A stretch of 64,000 bases of DNA from Pseudomonas rhizophila (lineage in GTDB: Bacteria > Pseudomonadota > Gammaproteobacteria > Pseudomonadales > Pseudomonadaceae). Every line of letters begins with the position of its first letter. Within the stretch, counting starts at the first letter, position 1. Made by a program: the position numbers and the translations under genes. The DNA is taken from positions 3,162,046-3,226,045 of the forward strand of contig NZ_CP024081.1 of the NCBI RefSeq assembly GCF_003033885.1, given 5' to 3'. Of this stretch, positions 30,209 through 37,032 are shown in pieces. The notes under the pieces are model-generated. The model was not told the DNA's origin. It saw nothing but the letters and a program-made list of their open reading frames with translations, and made no database searches.

Positions 30209-30350
30209 TCTGCAACCTCTGTTTTATATTTTTTACGAATGCGCCGATCCTACCCGAGATAAAAATCAGCCGCCAGCCACCGCCAAATCTTCGGCGCTTT
30301 GGCGAAATTAAATATTTTGCATATTCATAGGGTTAGGTGAAAAAAAGGTA

Positions 30351-30378
30351 TTGACACCCCTTCGGAATTCCGTAGAAT
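30351..30378 (+). promoter_or_regulatory. Sigma70-type promoter of tRNA-Val (GAC)
   Basis: TTGACA (30351-30356), 16-base spacer, TAGAAT (30373-30378), GC-rich discriminator GCCGCC. Confidence 0.75.
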
Positions 30379-30391
30379 GCCGCCTCACAGC

Positions 30392-30468
30392 AGGCACGTA
30401 GCTCAGTTGGTTAGAGCACCACCTTGACATGGTGGGGGTCGTTGGTTCGAGTCCAATCGCGCCTACCA
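30392..30468 (+). tRNA. tRNA-Val (GAC)
   Basis: 77 bases with CCA. Anticodon loop TTGACAT within stem CCACC/GGTGG gives GAC. The acceptor 5' strand AGGCACG against 3' strand CGCGCCT leaves one A-C mismatch at the fifth pair; the other six pairs are canonical. Single tRNA with its own promoter and terminator, at the border of an accessory region. Confidence 0.93.
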
Positions 30469-30499
30469 AACAAAATCCGCTCTGCTGGGCGGTCTAGAG

Positions 30500-30527
30500 G
30501 GGTCAACCGAGAGGTTGGCCCTTTTTT
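30500..30527 (+). terminator. Terminator of tRNA-Val (GAC)
   Basis: GGGTCAACC-GAGA-GGTTGGCCC followed by six Ts. Confidence 0.9.
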
Positions 30528-30600
30528 GCGTCTGGGGTTTGGGGAAACCTATACAGTGAAAGTCACTGATAGCCCGCTGATGCGCGAGCTTTTTCGCTAC

Positions 30601-30888
30601 TCAACGGCCATTGGCGATATCTGCTTCGGCCTCGCCAATCAGATCGTCGAGAGATACTCGAACAGGTGTTTCGTTGGCGTCGAGACGTGCATTGACCAGG
30701 TGTACGAGTTCCAGTTCGTCCAGGCGCTCGACCATCGCCTCATAGACATTCGCCGGGACCATGTAGCCCACAACGCGGTTGTGGTTCAGCACGGCCACAG
30801 GTAAGCCATTGGTGCTGCTCAAGACGGAAGATGGGTTCTTCTTGAGTTCAGATACGCTGACGGCCACATCGGCAAGAATATTTTGCAT
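30601..30888 (-). CDS. Phd/YefM-type antitoxin, apparently without toxin
   Basis: 95 residues. The N-terminus (VSVSELKKNPSSVLS, then GLPVAVLNHNRVVGYMVPA) is the DNA-binding Phd/YefM/RelB-like antitoxin fold; the acidic C-terminal part (VSLDDLIGEAEADIANG) would normally wrap the toxin. ATG at 30888 has AGGAG upstream, deciding it over longer in-frame starts. The cognate RelE/ParE-like toxin gene would be expected right after the stop, but only about 75 bases remain before the tRNA-Val terminator and they hold no toxin frame. It may be an orphan. Confidence 0.8.
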   Translation of the reverse strand: MQNILADVAVSVSELKKNPSSVLSSTNGLPVAVLNHNRVVGYMVPANVYEAMVERLDELELVHLVNARLDANETPVRVSLDDLIGEAEADIANGR

Positions 30889-30913
30889 GGATATGACTCC
30901 TGAATAGGTCTTT

Positions 30914-30953
30914 ATTCTGGTCTTTTTATTCTGGAGTGACCACTGCCCAGAAT
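30914..30953. promoter_or_regulatory. Possible antitoxin operator repeats
   Basis: ATTCTGG occurs at 30914-30920 and 30928-30934, and its complement CCAGAAT at 30947-30953, 25 to 65 bases before the antitoxin start. Antitoxins of this family autoregulate through such repeats; assignment is by position. Confidence 0.4.
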
Positions 30954-31046
30954 CTCCATGCCAGGCCCAAGTCCAGTCAAACCACGGGACATCGCTCAGT
31001 CCGTCGTGCGTATGCCGCTGGCGTATTTGCTCCGCTACCTTCTTCA

Positions 31047-31193
31047 CCAGTGAGCATCCCGACGCTTAGTTTTCGTCCTTGCTGATTTATGTCAAAAGCG
31101 GGCGACTTATGAGTCGCCCGCTTTTTGTAGGTCTCAGTTTCTAAAAGCAAGGACTCGGTCCGATTGTCTACCGCTTGCGCTGACATCAATCCG
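31047..31193. repeat. 147-bp direct repeat, left copy
   Basis: Matches 34799-34945 over its full length with 4 mismatches and no gaps. It contains the last codons (SEHPDA, stop) and the terminator of the acidic-protein gene at 34624-34821, but not the rest of that gene, so this copy is a detached 3' end. The strong hairpin at 31095-31126 lies inside it. Confidence 0.9.
31095..31126 (+). terminator. Terminator inside the left direct repeat
   Basis: AAAGCGGGCGACT-TAT-GAGTCGCCCGCTTT followed by TT. Confidence 0.75.
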
Positions 31194-31199
31194 CAGTAG

Positions 31200-31304
31200 A
31201 AAAGGGGACAGATTTATTTTTACTTCGCTGCGCTGAGAGTTTTCATCGAATGTATTCGCTTGGATCAACTGGCAGCCGGCTAGAAAATAAATCTATCCCC
31301 TTTT
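31200..31304. repeat. MITE-like element with 21-bp inverted ends
   Basis: AAAAGGGGACAGATTTATTT(T) at 31200-31220 and its complement at 31284-31304 with one mismatch, enclosing about 60 bases with no gene. AAAGGGGACAGATTTATTT is a recurrent proteobacterial repeat often found next to IS200-like/REP-type transposases. A related half copy is at about 32643-32665. No transposase is present in this window. Confidence 0.6.
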
Positions 31305-31419
31305 AGCCCGTCCCCTTTCAGCCCTTCGCACGGCCCGGTCCAGCGCCGAGCTTCTTGTTTCTGGTGAGTACCTACTCTGCTATCGTGGTGCCCCTAGATC
31401 GAAATGGAAGCATCAAAGA

Positions 31420-31743
31420 ATGGATTCATGGATGACTGTGGCCGTCGCCATCATGGTGTCGATCAGCGCTCAAGCGGTAGCGGAAGATAAGGGCTCGTAT
31501 CAAAACTCGATGATGATGATAACGCTGGCACCTACCTTCCTTCTTGCAGGAACGACTGGGCTCTCTCTGCAGGCTACAAAGAACTTCAAGCCTGCCAAGG
31601 CTGATGCGCTCGCGTTTATGGGTTCAGATGGCGAGATCCGCGGTGCACAGTTCGAACAGGCTTGCCGATATTACCGCGCGACCTACACGTCACCTCTGAT
31701 GTCTGATATGCAACTTGCTCAGGCAATCGCGACGTCCTATTGA
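31420..31743 (+). CDS. Small exported protein, DUF2388 family
   Basis: 107 residues with a signal peptide (about 1-21, cleavage after AVA). The body matches the Pseudomonas DUF2388 family: a Ser/Thr-rich N-terminal strand, then DALAFMGSDGEIRGAQFEQA and a C-terminal MQLAQAIA. Members are small periplasmic proteins of unknown function with many paralogues per genome. ATG at 31420; only a weak purine stretch upstream. Lies within the repeat-bounded island, 72 bases before a lipoprotein gene. Confidence 0.75.
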   Translation: MDSWMTVAVAIMVSISAQAVAEDKGSYQNSMMMITLAPTFLLAGTTGLSLQATKNFKPAKADALAFMGSDGEIRGAQFEQACRYYRATYTSPLMSDMQLAQAIATSY

Positions 31744-31814
31744 AGAAAGATTGGGAAGAGCTGCACAGTTGTTTACTAAAGCGGACCTGGTTTCACTAAC
31801 GATATGGAAATCTC

Positions 31815-32096
31815 ATGAATAAAGTCATCACAATTTTCGCTATCTTCGCTCTTACCGGCTGTGCCTATCAGAAATCCCAGTACGTGCTGGACATAGAAAA
31901 CGCGCCAGTGCCGACGACTCCTGAAGCAACGACCAGCGAGTGTGCTCGCATCTACGATGAAATCGATAAGAATAACCAAGCTATGGCTCGCAGCTACCAA
32001 GACGGTAGCTTCACCATGAAGGCTCAGAACGAAAAGGATGCGCGTAACGAAGCGTTATCCATTCGGACATTCAAGATAGGCTGTCCTCGACGGTAA
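31815..32096 (+). CDS. Small hypothetical lipoprotein
   Basis: 93 residues. Signal peptide with lipobox LTGC at residues 13-16, so it is predicted to be lipidated and membrane-anchored. The mature part is charged and has two further cysteines (SECARIY and IGCPRR) that could form a disulfide. No recognised domain. A hairpin terminator follows at 32171-32194. GC content is lower than in the core genes around it. Confidence 0.7.
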   Translation: MNKVITIFAIFALTGCAYQKSQYVLDIENAPVPTTPEATTSECARIYDEIDKNNQAMARSYQDGSFTMKAQNEKDARNEALSIRTFKIGCPRR

Positions 32097-32170
32097 CGGC
32101 TTTCTCCTGAACCCCAGCTTTGAAGTGGAGGAAACGGGACATACCACGATTATGAATCGGGCCGATTACA

Positions 32171-32194
32171 AGAGGCCCCAAAATCGGGGCCTTT
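32171..32194 (+). terminator. Terminator after the lipoprotein gene
   Basis: AGGCCCC-AAAAT-CGGGGCCT followed by TTT. The surrounding 85 bases (about 32130-32215) resemble a stretch at 33833-33920. Confidence 0.7.
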
Positions 32195-32394
32195 TCCCAG
32201 TTTTACCCCTGACCCTATGGCAAAGGGCAAGCCCTGTTATGCGGCTCGTAGTGGCGAAGTAATGGTGCTAAATTCTATGCATTCAGCATGTATGAATCGC
32301 CTGACGAGGCGGGGAGATATAGGCACCACGATCTACTCGCGTCGGTCAGCCAAATCGGCACAACCCAGGAACTCGCAATCACAGGAAGTGGACC

Positions 32395-32526
32395 ATGAAA
32401 ATCATCACCCTAGTACTGGCAGCAATTATTGCAGTCACCTCTGTATCCGCAATTGCTCATGGTGGCCGTACGGACAAGCAGGGCTGTCATAACGACAAGA
32501 AAGCTGGAACACGCCACTGCCATTGA
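32395..32526 (+). CDS. 43-residue exported His/Cys mini-protein (YHYH-type motif)
   Basis: Signal peptide about 1-21 (cleavage near SAIA), leaving roughly 22 residues: HGGRTDKQGCHNDKKAGTRH, then CH and stop. The pattern HxGRTDxxGCHxxxxxGxxHCH recurs in small exported proteins and at the ends of some secreted nucleases; its two Cys and three His could bind a metal. GGAAG precedes the ATG at 32395. Function unknown. It is easily missed because of its size. Confidence 0.7.
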   Translation: MKIITLVLAAIIAVTSVSAIAHGGRTDKQGCHNDKKAGTRHCH

Positions 32527-32928
32527 CCCGAACAGCACCGGGATCTGAAGAGGCTGCGGTCTTCTCAAGTGGATGGGCGTCGATCTGATCCCGTCTGTCG
32601 CGCGAATGTCGGAAGCCGGGCAGGAAAGACGAGGCCAATTGGAAAAGGGGGGACAGATATATTTCGCCGCGCTGAAAGCCCTTTGTTTTGGCTGGTTCGG
32701 GAAAAAACTGGCTGCCGTTAAGTTTTCGGAAACCAGGCGGAAGACGGGACCCGCGAGTTGACCGCGACCGCTGTCAGTTTTCAAGAATTGTGCATGCATC
32801 CTGCCTCCGGCATAGGAATCCTCGAGATTGTGGAAAAATGTGCATTGATCAACTACAAGTAAATAGTTGGACAGTTACGTTTAACGTATGGATTGATCGA
32901 TTGGCTTTCCAATGAAAGGGAGTTCATA
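32527..32928. other. Gene-free stretch with repeat remnant
   Basis: No convincing coding frame. Contains a half copy of the AAAAGGGGACAGAT repeat (about 32643-32665, followed by CGCCGCGCTG as in the 31200 element). From about 32780 the composition turns AT-rich, which continues through the next gene. Confidence 0.5.
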
Positions 32929-33415
32929 TGGCATATGAAGGTGTCACTCGAGAAAAGTTTTTTCTATTTTTCCTAAGCTTGAGATACAAAAGGTGAGTCA
33001 TAGTTGCTGGGCTGCGAGCTTTTCAGTGCTTATGCGATTAAATGATGTTCAGGTCTCGGAGCAGGCTGTAATTGGCTTCTATCCTGAATGGGTTCACGAC
33101 GGGATAACTTTTCATCAGTTAGAAGAGCTGGCCAAATATTACAATACCTATCACTTTTCAAAGGAAACTGGACTTGTGCATGGGGCAAGAGAGCTTAAAG
33201 CTTATGCAAAGCTGGAGCCTATTTTGCAGTATGCAAGCCAATATTCAGGGTTCTTGGTGTTTGTTGAATCTCACTACGTGGTCGTATTGGAATATGATGA
33301 TTCTGCTAATACAATCGATTATTATGACCCTTGGTTGGGCGTTATTGAGACGTGTGCCCTAGGATATTTTTTGGCATGGGGTACTCAGCAAACATTAGTT
33401 GTTGCAAAAGATTGA
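32929..33415 (+). pseudogene. Papain-like/C39-like cysteine peptidase homologue, frameshifted N-terminus
   Basis: From GTG 32993 a 140-residue frame shows the catalytic layout of papain-like peptidases: cysteine 5 in HSCWAASFSVLM, histidine 94 in SHYVVVLEYD, and aspartate 112 in DYYDPWLG. That start is too close to the cysteine. The ATG at 32929 (AAAGGGAG upstream) opens a 22-codon frame that stops at 32994-32996; adding one T to the TTTTTT tract near 32957-32964 would join it to the main frame through FSIFPKLEIQKVSHSCW, a normal N-terminus. It could thus be a disrupted gene, a coupled GTGA pair or a slippage site. Clearly AT-rich, suggesting transfer. Confidence 0.65.
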
Positions 33416-33622
33416 TTCTTTCGTAATCAAAGCGAATAACGGGGCAGGTCACGATTTGAGACAGGTGGGTGATCAGAGACTAAGAATTGTGGTCTGGCCC
33501 TCCAGTTCTCTCTCCTTCGCCAAGAGGCAGGAGCGGCAGTTCTCCATTTTGAAGCAGGTGTTCCGGTTGGCGAAGTATTCGCACTGAAGCTGATGCAACA
33601 CGCCCTGAGGAAGGGTTAACCA
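33416..33622. other. Gene-free spacer
   Basis: About 200 bases without a supported gene; composition returns to the higher GC of the chromosome. Confidence 0.4.
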
Positions 33623-33823
33623 ATGCCAAAGAAACATCAGGAAAGCAAAGCAGCGACGGCTGCTGACATTGAACGCTCTATCCAGGCACTGAACAAAATG
33701 GCTGAACGCCTCTGGGGTGATGGTCGGGAAGCTGAGGCCAAAGCTCTGCTCGATGCCTTGGATGCTTTAAACCGGGCGCTCGATAGGATCAGGATTGGGG
33801 AGAGCCGCAGGGTTCTTCATTGA
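33623..33823 (+). CDS. Small hypothetical protein
   Basis: 66 residues, predicted all-helical and charged: KAATAADIERSIQALNKMAE and an alanine/leucine-rich helix ALLDALDALNRALDRI. Start supported by GAGGAAGG 11 bases upstream. No recognised domain or signal peptide. Lies just upstream of the P-loop kinase-like gene, and could be co-transcribed. Confidence 0.55.
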   Translation: MPKKHQESKAATAADIERSIQALNKMAERLWGDGREAEAKALLDALDALNRALDRIRIGESRRVLH

Positions 33824-33935
33824 GGCGTGAAGGAAAATGGGATACCTCCCACAATATGAAACGGGACGATTCCAAGGGGCCAAATCGTGGTCGGTCCCCG
33901 GTTTTCTACCTGACGCATTAATCGAAGGATATGGA

Positions 33936-34442
33936 ATGCTCATCGTCTTCAGCGGCCTTCCCGGCACCGGAAAAACGACTATCGCCAATGATCTCGCCGC
34001 GACAACAGGCGCCATGTACCTGCGGATCGATACTATTGAGCAGGCGATTCGAAACTCGGGCGCTCTTGCGCAAGATGTAGGGCGCAGTGGTTACATGGTC
34101 GCCAATGAGCTTGCGCGGAGTAATCTTCGTTTGGGCCGCACGGTCATTGTTGATTGTGTCAATCCCGTCCTCGAAAGCCGGATCGCGTGGAGCGAAATCG
34201 CCTCACAGGCCAGTGTCCGATTAGCAAATATCCAAGTGGTCTGTTCCGATAAAGATGAACATCGACGCCGGGTCGAAACAAGGATGGTTGATGTTCCAGG
34301 GCTGACTCCACCAACCTGGCAATCGGTACTGGATCATGAATATGAGCCATGGGATGAAGCTTCGTTTTGCATAGACACAGCCTTGGTCTCTCCGGTGCAA
34401 GCGGTCTCGATGATCATCGACCGATTCCTGTCCCGTGAGTAA
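33936..34442 (+). CDS. P-loop kinase/AAA family ATP-binding protein
   Basis: 168 residues. Walker A GLPGTGKT at residues 7-14 right after the first beta strand (MLIVFS), acidic RID near residue 31, Walker B-like IVDCVNP near residue 71, and a basic lid region EHRRRVETR near residue 108. This is the layout of zeta-toxin/gluconate-kinase/chloramphenicol-phosphotransferase-like small kinases; the substrate is unknown. ATG 33936 follows GAAGGAT and starts exactly at the strand before the P-loop; the longer frame from 33837 covers repeat-like DNA and is not favoured. Confidence 0.75.
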   Translation: MLIVFSGLPGTGKTTIANDLAATTGAMYLRIDTIEQAIRNSGALAQDVGRSGYMVANELARSNLRLGRTVIVDCVNPVLESRIAWSEIASQASVRLANIQVVCSDKDEHRRRVETRMVDVPGLTPPTWQSVLDHEYEPWDEASFCIDTALVSPVQAVSMIIDRFLSRE

Positions 34443-34623
34443 CGTCGGCGCGCGGCGCAGTCCACTCAGAACTCCGTGTCCAGCGCCAACGCTCCCTGAA
34501 TCCACCGATCCAAACTCCGTTTTTTCTGTACCTGCCGTTCATCCATTGCCCGGCACTTGCAGTTGCCCAGACATCTCTGATGTTTAAGCGTGGAAATCCC
34601 TCGCGTCAGAACGGAGAGCCAAC

Positions 34624-34821
34624 ATGGAAATCGACGAGAATGCCCCTGGGAACAAATCCCAGCAGGACGTAACCCGTGGCACGGATAATGAAACAGGCCA
34701 CGATCCCAAGAAGGACGGCCCCGAGGTTCCATTGCCGGCGGATGATGAGGCTCCTGTCGAGGAGGATATGTCTGATGTGGAGGCCGCCGATTCGGTGGCC
34801 AGTGAGCATCCCGACGCTTAG
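34624..34821 (+). CDS. Small acidic hypothetical protein
   Basis: 65 residues, strongly acidic and probably disordered (for example PVEEDMSDVEAADSV). CGGAGAG stands 7 bases before the ATG. No known domain. Its last six codons and terminator form the beginning of the right 147-bp direct repeat, so this is the intact source gene of which the left repeat carries only the tail. Confidence 0.55.
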   Translation: MEIDENAPGNKSQQDVTRGTDNETGHDPKKDGPEVPLPADDEAPVEEDMSDVEAADSVASEHPDA

Positions 34822-34945
34822 CTTTTGTCCTTGCTGATTTATGTAAAAAGCGGACGACTTATGAGTCGCCCGCTTTTTGTAGGTCTCAGTTTCTAAAAGC
34901 AAGGACTCGGTCCGATTGTCTACCGCTTGCGCTGACATCAATCCG
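34799..34945. repeat. 147-bp direct repeat, right copy
   Basis: Partner of 31047-31193 (4 mismatches). It starts inside the acidic-protein gene and ends 82 bases before the next gene. Includes the hairpin AAAGCGGACGACTTATGAGT...CGCTTTTT at 34846-34878. Confidence 0.9.
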
Positions 34946-35026
34946 GGGATCTGCTTGATCTTGCGCGAAAAAATGATGCTGGTATGGTGGCGCCTCGTTT
35001 AAATCAGCGTTCAAGAGGGATCTTCT

Positions 35027-35395
35027 ATGCACTCATTTTTCGCCAAGACCTTTGGGGGTCTTACTACCAGCTATTACATCCGTCAGTTCCTTTTTGGGCT
35101 GGTGTTCGCTGTGATGATCATCTCTTTGGCGGCCAATGGCCCTGGAGGAATCGGTGCCAAGCCTGGGCTGATTGTGTTGGCGGTCATCAACTCATTGCTC
35201 TATCCGTATTCTCGGTTCGTCTACGAAAGCGTTGTTGGCTACATCATGGGTAACAACGTTTTTTTCGTGAATGCGCTGTTCATGCTGATGGTGAAGGTTT
35301 TCACCATGGCGATGTGCTGGTCGTTGGCGATTTTCATAGCGCCGGTGGGGCTGGCGTACCTGTTCTGGCGTAACAGCCGGTCGGCGGTTGAGTAA
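35027..35395 (+). CDS. Small hypothetical inner-membrane protein
   Basis: 122 residues with about three hydrophobic segments (about 20-37, 46-62, 78-113). No recognised family. ATG at 35027 follows AGAGGGAT. It sits outside the right repeat and upstream of azlC. Confidence 0.6.
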   Translation: MHSFFAKTFGGLTTSYYIRQFLFGLVFAVMIISLAANGPGGIGAKPGLIVLAVINSLLYPYSRFVYESVVGYIMGNNVFFVNALFMLMVKVFTMAMCWSLAIFIAPVGLAYLFWRNSRSAVE

Positions 35396-35556
35396 GTCAG
35401 CAGTTCAGTGCGCTCGCAGTGATAACTGACGAGAATGGCTAAAGGAAGCCCTACATTGAATCGTAGGGCTCCCAATGACTTCTTTGCTGACACGGTTCCT
35501 GTCTTGCGGCCCTGGGTTGTTCAAGTGACGCAGCAAATATTTTAAGAGGCCATCTC

Positions 35557-36267
35557 TTGTCGAACGTAGAATCTCGTCTGCATGAACTAAAGCTCCATCA
35601 CATCTACGACGGCTTCAAACAGCTGCTCCCCATTTCTCTGTTCGTCGTTGTATTCGGCGTCGCCTTTGGCCTGGCCGCAGCGCAGTCGGGGTTGAGTGAT
35701 GTTTCAGCCGTGCTCATGAGCACGCTGGTATTCGCCGGCGCTTCTCAATTTGCTGCGCTGGATCTGTGGGGCCAACAGGTCCCGGTCGTTCCGTTGATGA
35801 TCACCGTCTTTGCCATCAACGCCCGGCACCTGTTGATGGGCGCCACGCTCTACCCATGGCTACGGGAGCTGCCGGTTGCCAAGCGTTATGGGGTGATGCT
35901 GGTGGTCTCGGACGCCAACTGGGCCATGGCGATGCAAGCGTTCAGCCGTGGAAAACCTGGGCTGGGGCTTTTATTTGGCGGTGGCATCGCGCTCTGGGTT
36001 GCCTGGATCCTGGGCAGTTGGCTGGGGCTGCACTTTGGCAGCGCCATTGAAGACCCGGTCAGTTTCGGGCTCGACATGGTGATGGGGTGTTTCCTGTTGG
36101 CGATGGTCGTGGGCGGGAAGAAGAACCTGCGCATGCTCATCATCTGGACGGTGGCGGCCTGTTCATCGCTGTTGGCCTACTGGTATCTGCCGGCTAACAG
36201 TCATGTCGTGGTGGGGGCTTTGGCGGGAGGTATTCTGGGCGCGTTGTGGATGGAGAAAAAACAATGA
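35557..36267 (+). CDS. azlC: AzlC family branched-chain amino acid exporter, large subunit
   Basis: 236 residues with TTG start after AAGAGG. Large subunit of the two-component AzlCD exporter (LIV-E family) for branched-chain amino acids. Family features: FKQLLPISLFVVVFGVAFGL near the start, FAGASQFAALDLWG and INARHLLMGATLYPWL. About five to six membrane segments. The stop overlaps the azlD start by four bases (ATGA), giving coupled translation. Confidence 0.9.
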   Translation: MSNVESRLHELKLHHIYDGFKQLLPISLFVVVFGVAFGLAAAQSGLSDVSAVLMSTLVFAGASQFAALDLWGQQVPVVPLMITVFAINARHLLMGATLYPWLRELPVAKRYGVMLVVSDANWAMAMQAFSRGKPGLGLLFGGGIALWVAWILGSWLGLHFGSAIEDPVSFGLDMVMGCFLLAMVVGGKKNLRMLIIWTVAACSSLLAYWYLPANSHVVVGALAGGILGALWMEKKQ

Positions 36268-36572
36268 ATATCGACGCTGCGGGCCATGGCACCCTGATCA
36301 TCATCCTGATCATGGCCATCGTGACGTTGGCGACCCGCTGGGGCGGTGTTTTCGTGATGTCGTTCGTGCCGATCAACTATCGGGTGCAGCAATTCATCAC
36401 GGCAATGTCCGGCTCGGTATTGGTGGCCGTGCTTGCCCCGTTGGCGATCGAGGGTGACAACGGCGCGCGCCTGGCTTTGCTGAGCACCGCAATCATCATG
36501 GTGATCGTGAAGAAACCTCTGCCGGCGATTGCGGCCGGGATACTTGCAGCCGCTTTGGTCAGGCAGTTCTGA
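36264..36572 (+). CDS. azlD: AzlD family branched-chain amino acid exporter, small subunit
   Basis: 102 residues, four hydrophobic segments, with the family motif VTLATRWGGVFVM near residues 18-30. Partner of AzlC. A strong but T-less hairpin (CATGTCGCCCGCT...AAGCGGGCGATG, 36577-36603) follows. Confidence 0.9.
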   Translation: MNIDAAGHGTLIIILIMAIVTLATRWGGVFVMSFVPINYRVQQFITAMSGSVLVAVLAPLAIEGDNGARLALLSTAIIMVIVKKPLPAIAAGILAAALVRQF

Positions 36573-36621
36573 AACCATGTCGCCCGCTCACAAGCGGGCG
36601 ATGAATTCCAAGTAACACAGG

Positions 36622-36828
36622 TCAGAAGTTCAGGGCCAATGCCTCCCCAAACGAGTGGTCCTGAACGCCGGCCATGAAGTGCAGTGGCATCTTCTGTTTC
36701 GCCTCGACCGGCGCAATGTCAAAACTACCGACTATTTGACTGTGAAGTGCACGTAGCCGTATCGACTCTTCTTCCTTTGCCTTTGCCATTCTCGCGTGGT
36801 TCGCTGCGATTTCATTGAGAGTTGACAC
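36622..36828 (-). CDS. Small hypothetical protein
   Basis: 68 residues from GTG 36828, preceded by CGGAGAT. Helical N-terminal half (TLNEIAANHARMAKAKEEES) and no signal peptide. It resembles small Pseudomonas-specific hypothetical proteins but I do not recognise a named family. The longer in-frame version (to 36954) is less likely. Confidence 0.5.
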   Translation of the reverse strand: MSTLNEIAANHARMAKAKEEESIRLRALHSQIVGSFDIAPVEAKQKMPLHFMAGVQDHSFGEALALNF

Positions 36829-37032
36829 GGTACATCTCCGGTGACTGACCAGCAGTGATAAGACGGCCGCCGCGTCAGGGTTACGTCGCCCTGGGGCTGC
36901 CATGACAAGTCGGTGCAAACCCTGAGCCAGACGTGGCGGCGAAATGCGCGTCACCTTCCATTAGCGACGAATGGTGGGCACCGGGAAACTCTAACCGCCC
37001 ACAGATGAATATTTAAAGACGCGGGGGACTTC

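Noticed and set aside
30543-30600. Hidden toxin gene after the antitoxin
   Set aside because: Minus-strand reading gives only a short frame that runs into the tRNA terminator, without toxin motifs.
33837-33935. Longer start for the P-loop kinase-like gene
   Set aside because: The extra codons cover DNA that resembles the repeat at 32130-32215, and the internal ATG at 33936 begins exactly at the strand before the P-loop with its own ribosome binding site.
34466-34732. Minus-strand frame ending in GALALDTEF near the acidic-protein gene
   Set aside because: Its lower part could be a gene remnant, but there is no family match and it overlaps the better supported acidic-protein gene.
30470-35000. 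Search for a tRNA-Val 3' end duplication (attR) marking an integrase-type island
   Set aside because: No copy of the tRNA 3' end and no integrase gene found downstream; the 147-bp repeats are unrelated to the tRNA.
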